Source of the DNA: Clostridium cylindrosporum DSM 605
GTDB lineage: Bacteria; Bacillota; Clostridia; Clostridiales; Caloramatoraceae
Assembly: GCF_001047375.1 (NCBI RefSeq)
Contig: NZ_LFVU01000007.1
Coordinates: forward strand, 35,385 to 99,384
Direction: 5' to 3'
Length of the DNA stretch: 64,000 bases
In this document: positions 36,255-45,460 of the stretch, in pieces
Layout: each line of letters opens with the position of its first letter
Numbering within the stretch: the stretch's first letter is position 1
Translations under genes and position numbers: made by a program
Notes under the pieces: generated by a model
The model's database searches: none
What the model was told of the DNA's origin: nothing
Seen by the model: only the letters and a program-made list of their open reading frames with translations

Positions 36255-37205
36255 CTATATCTCTGCTACAATATTACCTATTTCACTAATATCATAGCCT
36301 CCAATTCCTTCAAACTCCATTTTAAATTCATCTGATCTAAGAATCTGTAAAATAGCTTGAATCCCTGGAGTGTTTATATCTTCCTTTTTAAAAACTAAAT
36401 CATATCGCTCTTTTTGTAGAGGAATAAATTCAATTCCCTCAACCTGACTTGCAATTTTTTCATTTCCTACAGCCACATCTGCACCACCACGAGCAATAGT
36501 ACTTGCAACTGTAAGATGGGATTGATTCTCACGATTATATCCATTAATTAAGCTACTAGAAATACCAAGTAAACGCAGATGTTCATCAAGTAGCACCCTA
36601 GACCCTGAACCTTTTTCCCTATTTATCATTGTAATATCAGGCCTTCTAAAATCCTCCCATGATTTTATATTCTTAGGATTTCCCTTTTTAACATAAAATC
36701 CTTGCATACGACATGTAAGATGAATAATAACAGTTGGAATACCTGGTACAAGCCTTCTTACATAGGGAACATTATACTCTCCTGTATCACCGTCCCATAA
36801 ATGTGCAGATGCAACCTGAATACTTCCTTGATATAGTGCAGTTAAACTATTATAACTACCAATATATGAGCGAAGTGCTGGGATTCCTTGAGTATACTGC
36901 TCTACATAACTTGATAAAATATCAAGCATTAAATCTTGGCCACATATAACAAAGCCTCTATTGTTAAGTTCTGGAGTTACTTGTATGTTATTATTCCCTA
37001 TAACTTCATCCTTCGTAGCAATTATCTTATGTTTAATACTTTTTGAACCTGATATGTATTCTTCAACGTCATTTAATGTAAACCTTATTTTTCTTCCAAC
37101 TTTATATGAATTAAGCTCTCCTCTTTTGACTAGTTCATAAACTGTATTTTTAGCTATTTTTAATATATTAGCAACTTCTTGAGCATTTAATGCGTTATTA
37201 TCCAT
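36255..37205 (-). CDS. Helix-turn-helix regulator with periplasmic-binding-like domain (molybdate/tungstate type)
   Basis: The 316-residue protein joins an excisionase-type winged helix at residues 6-52 (NAQEVANILKIAKNTVYELV) to a PBP-like ligand-binding domain from about residue 85. The latter includes SLTALYQGSIQVASAHLWDG and INREKGSGSRVLLDEHL, typical of the ModE-substitute regulators of clostridia that sense oxyanions. It is divergent from modABC, with two matching operator-like sequences between them, so repression or activation of modABC by molybdate or tungstate is the likely role. Confidence 0.86.
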   Translation of the reverse strand: MDNNALNAQEVANILKIAKNTVYELVKRGELNSYKVGRKIRFTLNDVEEYISGSKSIKHKIIATKDEVIGNNNIQVTPELNNRGFVICGQDLMLDILSSYVEQYTQGIPALRSYIGSYNSLTALYQGSIQVASAHLWDGDTGEYNVPYVRRLVPGIPTVIIHLTCRMQGFYVKKGNPKNIKSWEDFRRPDITMINREKGSGSRVLLDEHLRLLGISSSLINGYNRENQSHLTVASTIARGGADVAVGNEKIASQVEGIEFIPLQKERYDLVFKKEDINTPGIQAILQILRSDEFKMEFEGIGGYDISEIGNIVAEI

Positions 37206-37241
37206 ATTATCAACCTTTCTAGTTATAATGTTACATTATAT

Positions 37242-37262
37242 TATATCACGTTTCGTCACGTC
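37242..37262. promoter_or_regulatory. Operator-like site 1 near the mod regulator
   Basis: TATATCACGTTTCGTCACGT closely matches site 2 at 37346. It lies 37 bp before the regulator's start codon and upstream of the modA promoter, fitting autoregulation. Confidence 0.55.
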
Positions 37263-37287
37263 TTTACACCTTTCTATCTACTTTTCG

Positions 37288-37317
37288 TTGACATTAATAC
37301 CTTAATATACTTATAAT
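37288..37317 (+). promoter_or_regulatory. Promoter of modABC
   Basis: TTGACA (37288) and TATAAT (37312) with an 18-bp spacer form a near-consensus sigma-A promoter reading into modA, flanked by operator-like sites 1 and 2. Confidence 0.75.
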
Positions 37318-37345
37318 TTATGTGAAAAGCAGTTTAATGGAAACT

Positions 37346-37374
37346 TATATCACTTTTCATCACTTTTCATAACG
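37346..37374. promoter_or_regulatory. Operator-like site 2 in front of modA
   Basis: The 10-bp unit CACTTTTCAT is repeated directly (37351-37370) behind TATAT, giving TATATCACTTTTCATCACTT, similar to site 1. It sits just downstream of the modA transcription start, so binding there should block transcription. Confidence 0.6.
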
Positions 37375-37401
37375 AAATTATATTAACATGGAGGAAAAAA
37401 T

Positions 37402-38208
37402 ATGAAAAAGAAAACTTTATTTACCCTATTTACTTTTGTTATTTTGGTTTGTTTTTCACTTGTAGGATGCAGAGCAAATCAGGAAAACACTTCAAAATCA
37501 GAAAATACAACTACTCAAAAAACAGAACTTACAGTAGCTGCTGCTTCTAGCTTAAAAAAAGCATTTACAGAGATTGGATCAGAGTTCGAAAAGGATAATA
37601 ACTCTAAGGTAACATTTTCATTTGGTGCAACAAGTACATTGGCAGAACAAGTTATTAATGGAGCTCCATTTGATTTATTCGTAGCTGCAAATGTAAAAGA
37701 TGTAGATAAGCTTATTGAAAAAGGCGCTTTAATTTCTGATACTAAAAAGCTTTATGCCCTAGGACTTGTAGGTATTGCCACACCAAAGAATAGTAAGGTT
37801 CAAGTTAAAACTATAGAGGATTTACTAAATCCTGAAATTAAAAAAATCGCTATAGCAAATCCTGAAACTGCACCATATGGCTTAGCAGCAAAAAATGCTT
37901 TAGAAACTGCTGGACTATGGGATAAACTAAAATCAAAAATGGTATATGGAAAAAGTATTTCAGAAACAGCAACACTTATAACTACTGGTAATGCTGATGC
38001 AGGATTTATCGCACTATCTTTAAAGGATGATAAAACTTTAAACTTTAATCTTATTGACCAGAAAATGCATAAGCCTTTAAATCAAGCAATGGCTATTGTT
38101 AAGGCTTCAAAAAACCAGGAACTTGCCAAAAAGTTTATTGAATATGTAAATAGTGAAAAGGGTAAGTTAATTATGAATAAATATGGATTCGAAGCACCTA
38201 AGGAGTAA
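37402..38208 (+). CDS. modA: Molybdate ABC transporter substrate-binding lipoprotein
   Basis: The 268-residue protein has a lipoprotein signal (SLVGC, Cys about 23), a polar linker and the ModA fold: TVAAASSLKKAFTEIGSEFE, FSFGATSTLAEQVINGAPFD and ATLITTGNADAGFIALS. It binds molybdate or tungstate outside the membrane and delivers it to ModB. The ATG follows GGAGG. It is the first gene of modABC, three bases ahead of modB. Confidence 0.95.
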   Translation: MKKKTLFTLFTFVILVCFSLVGCRANQENTSKSENTTTQKTELTVAAASSLKKAFTEIGSEFEKDNNSKVTFSFGATSTLAEQVINGAPFDLFVAANVKDVDKLIEKGALISDTKKLYALGLVGIATPKNSKVQVKTIEDLLNPEIKKIAIANPETAPYGLAAKNALETAGLWDKLKSKMVYGKSISETATLITTGNADAGFIALSLKDDKTLNFNLIDQKMHKPLNQAMAIVKASKNQELAKKFIEYVNSEKGKLIMNKYGFEAPKE

Positions 38209-38210
38209 AA

Positions 38211-38882
38211 ATGCAAGGTTTAAATCTATTTCCACTATATCTCTCTTTTCGCGTAGCACTAACTGCAACCATAATCAGCCTTATAGTTGGGCTTCCAATT
38301 GCCTATTTCCTAAGCAAAGGGCATGGGAAAATAGCTGATTTTATTGATACTTTAACTAATTTACCTATTGTATTACCACCTACAGTACTCGGATATTATC
38401 TTTTAGTTCTTTTAGGTAGACAGTCTCCAATAGGGGACTTCCTAGAAAACACCTTTAATATTATGATAGTTTTTACACCTACAGGTGCTATAATTGCATC
38501 TACAGTTGTATCAATTCCCTACTTAATTAGATCCTCTAAAACTGCATTTCTCGAGATAAATCAGGATTTCTTAAATGCAGCAAGGATATTAGGGAGAAGT
38601 GAGATTAACATTTTCTGTACAATCATACTTCCTATCGCATGGAGAGGAATTCTAGCAGGTATTACAATGTCATTTGTTAGGGCTCTTGGAGACTTTGGTA
38701 CTACCTTAATGGTTTCAGGAAGTATTCCAGATAAAACCATGACTATGCCTATCGCCATATATGATGCACTACAAGTAGGAGATAAAGATTTAGTTAATTT
38801 ACTTGTTCTTATTATGACTAGTATTGCTATTTTAGTATTATTTATAATTAATATTCTTGAAAGAAAATTAAAAAGGGGGTAG
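38211..38882 (+). CDS. modB: Molybdate ABC transporter permease
   Basis: The 223-residue permease has five or six helices and the EAA loop LNAARILGRSEINIFCTIILP that contacts ModC. LPIVLPPTVLGYYLL and RALGDFGTTLMVSGSIP are typical of ModB. AAGGAG and the ATG overlap the end of modA, so translation is probably coupled. Confidence 0.95.
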   Translation: MQGLNLFPLYLSFRVALTATIISLIVGLPIAYFLSKGHGKIADFIDTLTNLPIVLPPTVLGYYLLVLLGRQSPIGDFLENTFNIMIVFTPTGAIIASTVVSIPYLIRSSKTAFLEINQDFLNAARILGRSEINIFCTIILPIAWRGILAGITMSFVRALGDFGTTLMVSGSIPDKTMTMPIAIYDALQVGDKDLVNLLVLIMTSIAILVLFIINILERKLKRG

Positions 38883-38886
38883 GTTA

Positions 38887-39951
38887 ATGCTTGAAGTATC
38901 ATTTCAAAAGTCATTAGGAGACTTTACACTAAATTCATCTTTTAAGTTAGAAAAGGGGATTTTAGGAATACTTGGTCCATCAGGCTGCGGAAAAAGTATG
39001 ACTTTAAAATGTATTGCAGGGCTTACCTCCCCTGATAATGGATATATTAAACTTAAGGGAAAAACACTATTTTCTAGTGACTCAAAGGTAAATATACCAC
39101 CTAGAAAAAGAAATATAGGATATGTATTTCAAAACTATGCACTCTTTCCCCATTTAACAGTAAAACAAAATATTTCATATGGTATTAGTTATTTAAAGAA
39201 GTCCTTAAGGGATGAAAAAACACTAGACATGATTAAACGTATGCAACTTACTGGACTTGAAAATCACTATCCATCTGAACTTTCTGGGGGACAACAACAA
39301 AGAACAGCCCTTGCTAGAACTTTAATTACTGAACCTGACCTGCTTATGCTAGATGAACCATTTTCCGCATTAGATAGTCATATTAAGTATCTACTAGAAA
39401 GGGAATTAATTGATATTATAGGCAATAACTTTAATGGTGTGGTGCTACTTGTTACTCACAATATTGAGGAAGCATATCGTATTTGCGATAATATTATGAT
39501 TCTAAATAAAGGTGAAAACCTACAAATTGGCACTAAGGAAGAAGTTATCAGTAAACCTTTAAGCACTACTGCTGCAAGGATAACTGGATGCAAAAACTTT
39601 CTTGATGCTACTATATTAGAAGAAGATGATGATTACTATATTTTAAAATCAAATGAGCTTGTTTTTAAAGCTGTTAAGACAGCTTCTCCCTCATCTAAAC
39701 AAATGATTGCTGGAATAAGAGCACATTACATAAGCCTATTCAATGAGGAATGTAACAAAGAAAATACCTTTGAATGTGATGTTATTGAGAAAATAGAAGG
39801 TGTTTTTTCTAATACTATTCTTGTTAATTGTTTTGGATGTATTCTTCAAATAGAAGTATCAAAGTCCTCATTATCAGATATCACAATATGTGATAATAAA
39901 AAACTGAAGATATATATTCCACCAAATCAAGTATTTCTTATGAAAAAGTAA
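38887..39951 (+). CDS. modC: Molybdate ABC transporter ATPase with TOBE domain
   Basis: The 354-residue protein has Walker A GPSGCGKSM, signature LSGGQQQRTALARTL and Walker B LLMLDEPFSALDS. A C-terminal TOBE-like domain from about residue 275 is typical of ModC, where it can bind the oxyanion and regulate import. It is separated from modB by four bases, and AAAGGGGG precedes its ATG. Confidence 0.93.
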   Translation: MLEVSFQKSLGDFTLNSSFKLEKGILGILGPSGCGKSMTLKCIAGLTSPDNGYIKLKGKTLFSSDSKVNIPPRKRNIGYVFQNYALFPHLTVKQNISYGISYLKKSLRDEKTLDMIKRMQLTGLENHYPSELSGGQQQRTALARTLITEPDLLMLDEPFSALDSHIKYLLERELIDIIGNNFNGVVLLVTHNIEEAYRICDNIMILNKGENLQIGTKEEVISKPLSTTAARITGCKNFLDATILEEDDDYYILKSNELVFKAVKTASPSSKQMIAGIRAHYISLFNEECNKENTFECDVIEKIEGVFSNTILVNCFGCILQIEVSKSSLSDITICDNKKLKIYIPPNQVFLMKK

Positions 39952-39982
39952 TTCATAATATATCTTGAAAGGAAAATAACTT

Positions 39983-40783
39983 ATGAATAAAAAACAATCT
40001 GTATTACTTTCTCTTCTTACTTCAACACCTATAGGTGCCCTTGGAGGACTTATAGGTCTTGGGGGGGCAGAGTTCCGACTCCCTGTACTCCTAGGTATGC
40101 TTAAACTTTCTGCCCGTAAAGCTGTTGCTATGAACATAGCTATAAGCTTAATAACTATTATTTCATCTATAATCTTTAGAATTCCTAAGATAAGTATTAG
40201 TACCCTTTTACCACTTTCACTAGTTATGTTTTCAATAATAGTAGGTTCTATGACAGGGGCATACTTTGGAGCTGATTTCTCCAAGAAGGTTACAGAATCC
40301 CTACTAAAGAATACTATTTTAATATTACTTATTTTCATAGGATGTTTATTAATTTGTGAGGGTTTTGTACCATTCATAACAGGCGGAATAAATTTTGGAC
40401 ATGTTTCCATTAAAGTTCTTGTTGGTGTTTTTTGTGGATTAATAATTGGCTTTATAAGTAGTCTTTTAGGAGTTGCAGGTGGAGAGTTGATAATTCCAAT
40501 ACTTATATTAATTTTTGGAGTTGATATTAAAATAGCAGGCACTGTTAGTTTATTAATTAGTCTACCTACTATATTAATAGGAATATCAAAAAATGCATCA
40601 AACAAAATGTACTCTGATAAGAAAGACTTCACATCACTTATTTTACCAATGGGAATTGGTTCTATTATCGGTGCATTTATAGGTGCTGCCCTTGTATCAA
40701 TGATTTCAAGTGAAATTATTAGGCTACTACTTGGCATACTTTTAATTTTTTCAGCACTTAAGCTGTTTATTGAAAAAAAGTAA
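39983..40783 (+). CDS. TauE/SafE-family permease
   Basis: The 266-residue protein has about eight helices in two similar halves. GALGGLIGLGGAEFRLPVLL begins the first half and SSLLGVAGGELIIPILILI the second, the paired glycine-rich motifs of the TauE/SafE family that exports sulfite, sulfoacetate or other sulfur/oxyanion compounds. It follows modC by 31 bp behind AAAGG, so it is probably in the mod operon and may handle a related oxyanion. Confidence 0.9.
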   Translation: MNKKQSVLLSLLTSTPIGALGGLIGLGGAEFRLPVLLGMLKLSARKAVAMNIAISLITIISSIIFRIPKISISTLLPLSLVMFSIIVGSMTGAYFGADFSKKVTESLLKNTILILLIFIGCLLICEGFVPFITGGINFGHVSIKVLVGVFCGLIIGFISSLLGVAGGELIIPILILIFGVDIKIAGTVSLLISLPTILIGISKNASNKMYSDKKDFTSLILPMGIGSIIGAFIGAALVSMISSEIIRLLLGILLIFSALKLFIEKK

Positions 40784-40810
40784 TTATAATTATAAATTAA
40801 GTAAACAAAA

Positions 40811-40850
40811 ACTCCTACAAAATAACATTGAAAGGTTATTCTGTAGGAGT
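40811..40850 (+). terminator. Terminator after the mod-TauE operon
   Basis: ACTCCTACA pairs with TGTAGGAGT, extended by AATAAC/GTTATT, after the TauE gene. A T-rich run is weak, but the position fits. Confidence 0.65.
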
Positions 40851-40943
40851 CATTAGCATTCAAGCATTTAAAGGCGAATCCATCACCTAGTTTACATATA
40901 ACATATCTATATACCCATGTTTAATTAAAATGAATAATACTTT

Positions 40944-41981
40944 TTAAAAATACCTATTTTTCCACTTCAAGGCTACATTAACTAAAGCAATCAAAACTGG
41001 AACTTCCACTAATGGTCCAATCACAGCTGCAAAGGCTGCACCTGAATGAATTCCAAAAACCCCTACCGCTACAGCTATAGCTAATTCAAAATTGTTACTA
41101 GCTGCTGTAAATGATAGTGATGCCGCAACTGGATACCCCGTATTCATTTTCTTAGATAAGAAAAATGAAACAAAGAACATTACTATAAAATAAATCAATA
41201 ATGGAACAGCAATTCTAACTACATCCATAGGTAGCTCAACTACCTTTTCTCCCTTTATAGAGAACATTACAACAATAGTAAATAAAAGTGCAATTAATGT
41301 TAAAGGACTTATTCTAGGAATGAACTTTTCGTCATACCATTCCCTTCCCTTAAGTCTTATTAATATATAGCGAGTAAAAAATCCTGCTATAAAAGGAATC
41401 CCTAAATAAACAAAAACACTTTTAGCTATCTCCCCCATAGTAATGTCAACTGTATATCCTTGTAACCCTAGCCATTCAGGTAATACAGTAACAAATATAT
41501 ATGAAAATACAGAATAAAAAATAATCTGGAATATAGAGTTAAAAGCAACAAGTCCTGCTGTATACTCACTATCTCCCTTTGCTAAGTCACTCCATACAAT
41601 TACCATTGCAATGCATCTTGCAAGACCAATCATAATAAGTCCCACCATGTATTCTGGATACCCTTGTAAAAATACCACTGCCAAAACAAACATCAAAATA
41701 GGACCAATTATCCAGTTTTGAACTAGTGATAAAAGCAGTACCTTCCAATTTCTAAATACACTTCCAAGTTCCTCATAACGAACCTTAGCAAGTGGTGGAT
41801 ACATCATAACTATTAGCCCAATAGCAATAGGTATAGATGTAGTTCCAACCTGTAGGTTATTAATTCCACTAACTACACCAGGAAGAAAATAGCCTATTCC
41901 TACTCCTAGGGCCATAGCTATAAAAATCCATAGTGTTAAATAACGATCTAAAAATGATAATTTCTTTGTTAATCCTGCCAA
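40944..41981 (-). CDS. acr3: ACR3-family arsenite efflux permease
   Basis: The 345-residue protein has ten helices, with [39 protein letters not shown] (including the essential Cys) and [19 protein letters not shown] near the C-terminus, diagnostic of ACR3. It exports arsenite driven by the membrane potential or protons. The start is TTG with GGAGGG seven bases upstream. It is the third gene of arsR-arsC-acr3. Confidence 0.94.
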   Translation of the reverse strand: MAGLTKKLSFLDRYLTLWIFIAMALGVGIGYFLPGVVSGINNLQVGTTSIPIAIGLIVMMYPPLAKVRYEELGSVFRNWKVLLLSLVQNWIIGPILMFVLAVVFLQGYPEYMVGLIMIGLARCIAMVIVWSDLAKGDSEYTAGLVAFNSIFQIIFYSVFSYIFVTVLPEWLGLQGYTVDITMGEIAKSVFVYLGIPFIAGFFTRYILIRLKGREWYDEKFIPRISPLTLIALLFTIVVMFSIKGEKVVELPMDVVRIAVPLLIYFIVMFFVSFFLSKKMNTGYPVAASLSFTAASNNFELAIAVAVGVFGIHSGAAFAAVIGPLVEVPVLIALVNVALKWKNRYF

Positions 41982-42008
41982 AATAGACCCTCCCCATAAT
42001 TACTATAA

Positions 42009-42419
42009 CTATAACTTTATTTTATTCTCTTTTATTCTTTCTCTTAAATCTAAAACTTTTTCTTCTATCAATCTTATAATCTTTATAAATTCTGCATCAT
42101 CCATACCTGTTGGGTCCTCAAGTCCCCAATCCTCAGTAACTTTACCTGGTAAATATGGACACACTACATTGCATCCCATTTTTACAACTATATCTACTGG
42201 TGGTATATCATTTAAAAGTTTAGATTTTTGATTTTCATTCATATCTACACTATATAGGTCCTTTATAATTCTTACTGAATCTTGGTTAATTTCAGGTTTT
42301 ACCTCTGTTCCCGCTGAATAGCTTTCGAAGGTATCATCTCCATATAACCTGCCAAGTGCCTCTGCTATTTGTGACCTACATGAGTTATGAACACATATAA
42401 ATGCTACCTTTGGTTTCAT
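42009..42419 (-). CDS. arsC: Arsenate reductase ArsC, low-molecular-weight phosphatase type
   Basis: The 136-residue enzyme reduces arsenate to arsenite. It has the P-loop CVHNSCRSQ (Cys 9 and Arg 15), followed by IAEAL, and the second redox pair in GCNVVCPYLPG. The spacing of that pair is Cys-x3-Cys, shorter than in Bacillus ArsC. EDWGLEDPTG supplies the catalytic aspartate. The ATG follows GGGGGAAGG. It lies between arsR and acr3. Confidence 0.93.
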   Translation of the reverse strand: MKPKVAFICVHNSCRSQIAEALGRLYGDDTFESYSAGTEVKPEINQDSVRIIKDLYSVDMNENQKSKLLNDIPPVDIVVKMGCNVVCPYLPGKVTEDWGLEDPTGMDDAEFIKIIRLIEEKVLDLRERIKENKIKL

Positions 42420-42440
42420 ACCTTCCCCCTACTAAATTAC

Positions 42441-42764
42441 TTACTCTTTACAACCACAATCCTTGCCTTTACATATACATTCTTCAGTATCAGTTATAAT
42501 ACTCATTAAAAACAAAACTAATCTATTAGCGTTTGCATTATCAAGGGTATAGTAATTCCATGTTCCCTCTTTTCTACACTTAACTAGTCCACAATCAATG
42601 AGAACCTTCATGTGATGGGATAATGTAGGTTGAGTAAAATCAAAATAATTAAGCAAATCACATGCACACATTTCCCCACATGAAAGCATGTCAATTATTC
42701 TTAATCTATTAGGATCGCTTAAGGCCTTAAATATCTTTGAATTTATATCATATTTCTTCTCCAT
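42441..42764 (-). CDS. arsR: ArsR-family arsenical repressor (operon 1)
   Basis: The 107-residue winged-helix repressor has the metal-binding helix motif CGEMCACDLLNYF and recognition helix FTQPTLSHHMKVL. The C-terminal tail adds ECICKGKDCGCKE, four more cysteines that may also bind As(III). It should release its operator when arsenite binds. The operator half-site lies inside its own promoter. It heads arsR-arsC-acr3. Confidence 0.92.
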   Translation of the reverse strand: MEKKYDINSKIFKALSDPNRLRIIDMLSCGEMCACDLLNYFDFTQPTLSHHMKVLIDCGLVKCRKEGTWNYYTLDNANANRLVLFLMSIITDTEECICKGKDCGCKE

Positions 42765-42795
42765 ATTCTCTCCTCATACAGTTAACTATATTCAT

Positions 42796-42824
42796 AATAT
42801 AAATACTTATCTATGTATTGTCAA
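42796..42824 (-). promoter_or_regulatory. Promoter/operator of ars operon 1
   Basis: On the minus strand TTGACA and TATATT are 17 bp apart. The spacer contains ATACATAGATAA, which is exactly half of the palindrome upstream of the second arsR, so it is probably an ArsR site. Confidence 0.7.
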
Positions 42825-42933
42825 TATAAACCCGATATATACAACATGCATTTAACATAATCATATACATATATCTATATACATACATTGTATACTAACT
42901 TTAACATACCCTACAGAACCTATTATAAAAGTA

Positions 42934-42971
42934 AAAAAGATAGTATTACATAAATGTAATACTATCTTTTT
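42934..42971 (-). terminator. Terminator of ars operon 2
   Basis: AAAAAGATAGTATTACA pairs with its complement across TAAA; the T-run follows on the minus strand after the thioredoxin-like gene. Confidence 0.85.
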
Positions 42972-42982
42972 AAAACTTAATA

Positions 42983-43222
42983 TTATTCTATACCCTTTAG
43001 AATATTAACAATTTCCTTAGGCTTTAAAACCTTTCCAAAGGAAACAACCTTCTCATCAATAACTAAGGCTGGAGTTGACATAACCCCATAAACCATAATG
43101 TCCTTAAATTCTGTAACCTTGATTATTTCAGCTTCTATCCCTGTCTCTTTTAGCGCAGTCTCTGTATTTTCCTTTAAAGTAACACATTTTTTACATCCAG
43201 ATCCTAAGATTTTAATTATCAT
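42983..43222 (-). CDS. Small thioredoxin-fold redox disulfide protein
   Basis: The 79-residue protein has the motif GSGCKKCVTL with a CxxC active site, a cis-Pro loop in MSTPALVID and no signal peptide, as in MTH895-type thioredoxins. It lies 32 bp after the metalloid permease gene and is commonly paired with such permeases, perhaps keeping their cysteines reduced. Confidence 0.9.
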   Translation of the reverse strand: MIIKILGSGCKKCVTLKENTETALKETGIEAEIIKVTEFKDIMVYGVMSTPALVIDEKVVSFGKVLKPKEIVNILKGIE

Positions 43223-43254
43223 TAAATATCACTCCTCAATTTACTTAAAATATA

Positions 43255-44259
43255 CTACATCAAAAGATAAGAAAAGTAATTAAACGCATATCCAATTATA
43301 ATAATTCCTATAGTAACAACCCCTACAAATATAGCTAAAAGCTTAGTCTTAACAACCTTCTTTAACATAATCATAGAAGGAAGTGAAAGTGCGGTTACAC
43401 CCATCATAAATGCTAGTACAGTGCCAAGGCCTACCCCCTTGAGAACTAAAGCTTCTGCAATAGGTAATGTTCCAAAAATATCAGCATACATAGGAACACC
43501 TACAAATGTAGCTAATAAAACAGAGTACCATTTATCCTTACCTAGTACTGAAGTTATTATTGACTCTGGAATCCAATTATGAATAGCTGCACCTATTCCA
43601 ACACCTATAAGAATATAAATCCACACCTTTTTTATTATGTCTAATACCTGATTCTTTGAAAAATCTATCCTCTCCCTAGTCGTCATGTTTTCTTGTTCAG
43701 TTTCAATAATATTGTTATTGTAAACGAATGATTCTACATATTTTTCAAGCTTTAACTTACTAATAATACTTCCACCAGCAACTGCAAGTACAATACCTAC
43801 TACAACATAAGCCATTGCTATTTTCCAGTTAAATATACTCGCAAGCAAAATAACCGATGCAATATCTACAAGAGGTGAGGATATTAAAAATGAAAAGGTT
43901 ACACCTATTGGTAATCCTGCACTAGTAAACCCTATAAATAAAGGAATAGATGAACAGGAACAAAATGGTGTAACAGTTCCAAGTAATGCCCCTAGTATAT
44001 TAGCTGATATTCCCTTATAGTTACCTAATATTTTCTTTGTTCTCTCTGGAGGGAAAAAGCTTTGAATATATGAAATCATAAATATTAATGCTGAAAGCAA
44101 TATAAATATCTTAACAACATCATATATAAAGAAATGAATACTCCCACCTAACTTACTATTTACATCTAATCCTAAGATACCTTTAACAAATAAAGCCACT
44201 AAATTACTAAGCCACTCCATTTTAAGTAGTTGGTTATTTAACCATTCAAATATAAACAA
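43255..44259 (-). CDS. YraQ/ArsP-type permease
   Basis: The permease has about eight to ten helices and the key motif TPFCSCSSIPLFIGFTSAGL, a cysteine pair required for organoarsenical transport in ArsP, plus FLISSPLVDIASVILLAS. A TTG start at 44259 (334 residues) is placed eight bases after GGGAG. It lies between arsR2 and a thioredoxin-like gene, fitting an export role for trivalent organoarsenicals or a related metalloid. Confidence 0.87.
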   Translation of the reverse strand: MFIFEWLNNQLLKMEWLSNLVALFVKGILGLDVNSKLGGSIHFFIYDVVKIFILLSALIFMISYIQSFFPPERTKKILGNYKGISANILGALLGTVTPFCSCSSIPLFIGFTSAGLPIGVTFSFLISSPLVDIASVILLASIFNWKIAMAYVVVGIVLAVAGGSIISKLKLEKYVESFVYNNNIIETEQENMTTRERIDFSKNQVLDIIKKVWIYILIGVGIGAAIHNWIPESIITSVLGKDKWYSVLLATFVGVPMYADIFGTLPIAEALVLKGVGLGTVLAFMMGVTALSLPSMIMLKKVVKTKLLAIFVGVVTIGIIIIGYAFNYFSYLLM

Positions 44260-44293
44260 AATATCATCTCCCAAGTCCTTCTAACTTACTAGA

Positions 44294-44578
44294 TTAATCA
44301 AATTTTAAACTTATGCCATCAAATAGGTTTTTTAAAGAGTCTAATCCATCTTTATTAATTGAGTACCTCATCCATTTACCATCACGCCTACCACTAACAA
44401 GTCCACTATCGCATAAAATCTTCATATGATAGGAAAGTGTAGGTTGTGTTATATTAAAATCCTCAAGTATCTTACAAGCACAAACCTCCCCATTTGAAAG
44501 CTTATCAAATATTTTTACTCTAGTTTCATCTGATAGTGCCTTCATACATAATGCATACTCCTTATAACTTTTATCCAA
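44294..44578 (-). CDS. arsR: ArsR-family repressor (operon 2)
   Basis: A winged-helix repressor of 94 residues with NGEVCACKILEDFNITQPTL, carrying the two metal-binding cysteines, and the recognition helix LSYHMKILCDSGL. A TTG at 44578 is eight bases after GAGG; the GTG at 44587 overlaps it. A perfect 24-bp palindrome covers its promoter downstream of the -10, the expected operator. It heads a three-gene operon with the ArsP-type permease and the thioredoxin. Confidence 0.9.
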   Translation of the reverse strand: MDKSYKEYALCMKALSDETRVKIFDKLSNGEVCACKILEDFNITQPTLSYHMKILCDSGLVSGRRDGKWMRYSINKDGLDSLKNLFDGISLKFD

Positions 44579-44605
44579 TCTACTCACCTCACATTAAAAC
44601 TTTTA

Positions 44606-44629
44606 ATACATAGATAATTATCTATGTAT
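44606..44629. promoter_or_regulatory. Perfect palindromic ArsR operator (operon 2)
   Basis: ATACATAGATAA is followed by its exact reverse complement, a 24-bp palindrome. It lies directly downstream of a -35/-10 pair (TTGACA 44654-44659, TATAAT 44630-44635 on the minus strand, 18-bp spacer), so repressor binding would block transcription start. Confidence 0.75.
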
Positions 44630-44793
44630 ATTATATTCTCATATATAGATAAATGTCAATGTGTTTGAATTTCAGGAATGATATTATTAATTCTAGAGGC
44701 AGACCTTTATGAGACATTGGGTTAATATCTCTTTACTGAAAAATCACTTACTCCTGATTAGTTAGTAACAGTTCGTCTTCTATAATAAAAAAT

Positions 44794-44823
44794 AAAGCTT
44801 AAGCATTTTAATGCTTAAGCTTT
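44794..44823 (-). terminator. Terminator of the 114-aa membrane protein gene or ars 2 boundary
   Basis: AAAGCTTAAGCAT pairs with ATGCTTAAGCTTT across TTTA. It lies 23 bp beyond the stop of the 114-residue membrane protein on the minus strand. Confidence 0.75.
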
Positions 44824-44846
44824 AAAAAATTTTACTAATATTCTAA

Positions 44847-45191
44847 TTAAAGATTAGCGAAACTTGAAATAATGCTTCCAAGGAATAGTACATATAGTAC
44901 TAGGAATACTACGCTAATGATAAATCCTACAAGTCCTGCTCTATTCCATGTCTTTTGTACAGCAAGGAAAGTTTCTACATCCTTAAATTCTCCAGTTTTC
45001 CATGCCCATGAATTTCCCTTTGCACCACAAACAAAAATCCATATAACGTTGAAGAAAGGAATTAGACATAGTAAAGGTAGGTAACTCTTGTTTCCTATGC
45101 CCCACCAAATGTTAAAGTAAAATGCTCCCCAGTTCCAACCTTTTACTTCATTTGGAACAACGTTACTTTGTACATAATTAGTATTTTCCAT
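44847..45191 (-). CDS. Small membrane protein, unknown
   Basis: The 114-residue protein has a polar Asn-rich N-terminus, then three hydrophobic helices (about 38-54 and 86-112 clearest). The motif WNWGAFYFNIWWGIGN is typical of a family of short clostridial membrane proteins that I cannot name. The ATG follows AAGGAGG. It is transcribed alone. Confidence 0.65.
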   Translation of the reverse strand: MENTNYVQSNVVPNEVKGWNWGAFYFNIWWGIGNKSYLPLLCLIPFFNVIWIFVCGAKGNSWAWKTGEFKDVETFLAVQKTWNRAGLVGFIISVVFLVLYVLFLGSIISSFANL

Positions 45192-45416
45192 TATAAGTCC
45201 TCCTTAGTATAAATAAAAATAATAATAATAACAATACATACTATATCATATTTTTATGTAAACTTACACCACATGATATAATTCAATGTAATATTCACAA
45301 TTAATATGCACTTTTACCATATATAATATATAAATCTGCCTTTAATTAATATGAAATATCTTTATGTTATATGTCCATATATAAATTCTTACTTCTATAA
45401 AATATTTTAAAAATTA

Positions 45417-45454
45417 AATAGGCTGTTGCAAATTTTATCTTGCAACAGCCTATT
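45417..45454 (-). terminator. Terminator of the OsmC gene
   Basis: A 15-bp perfect stem, AATAGGCTGTTGCAA and its complement, lies seven bases beyond the OsmC stop codon on the minus strand. Confidence 0.8.
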
Positions 45455-45460
45455 CTATAA

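Noticed and set aside
39874..40863. A 329-codon open frame on the minus strand opposite modC and the TauE permease gene
   Set aside because: It is the mirror of two well-supported plus-strand genes. It is rich in Ile, Pro and Ser as shadow frames are and lacks a ribosome-binding site or motif.
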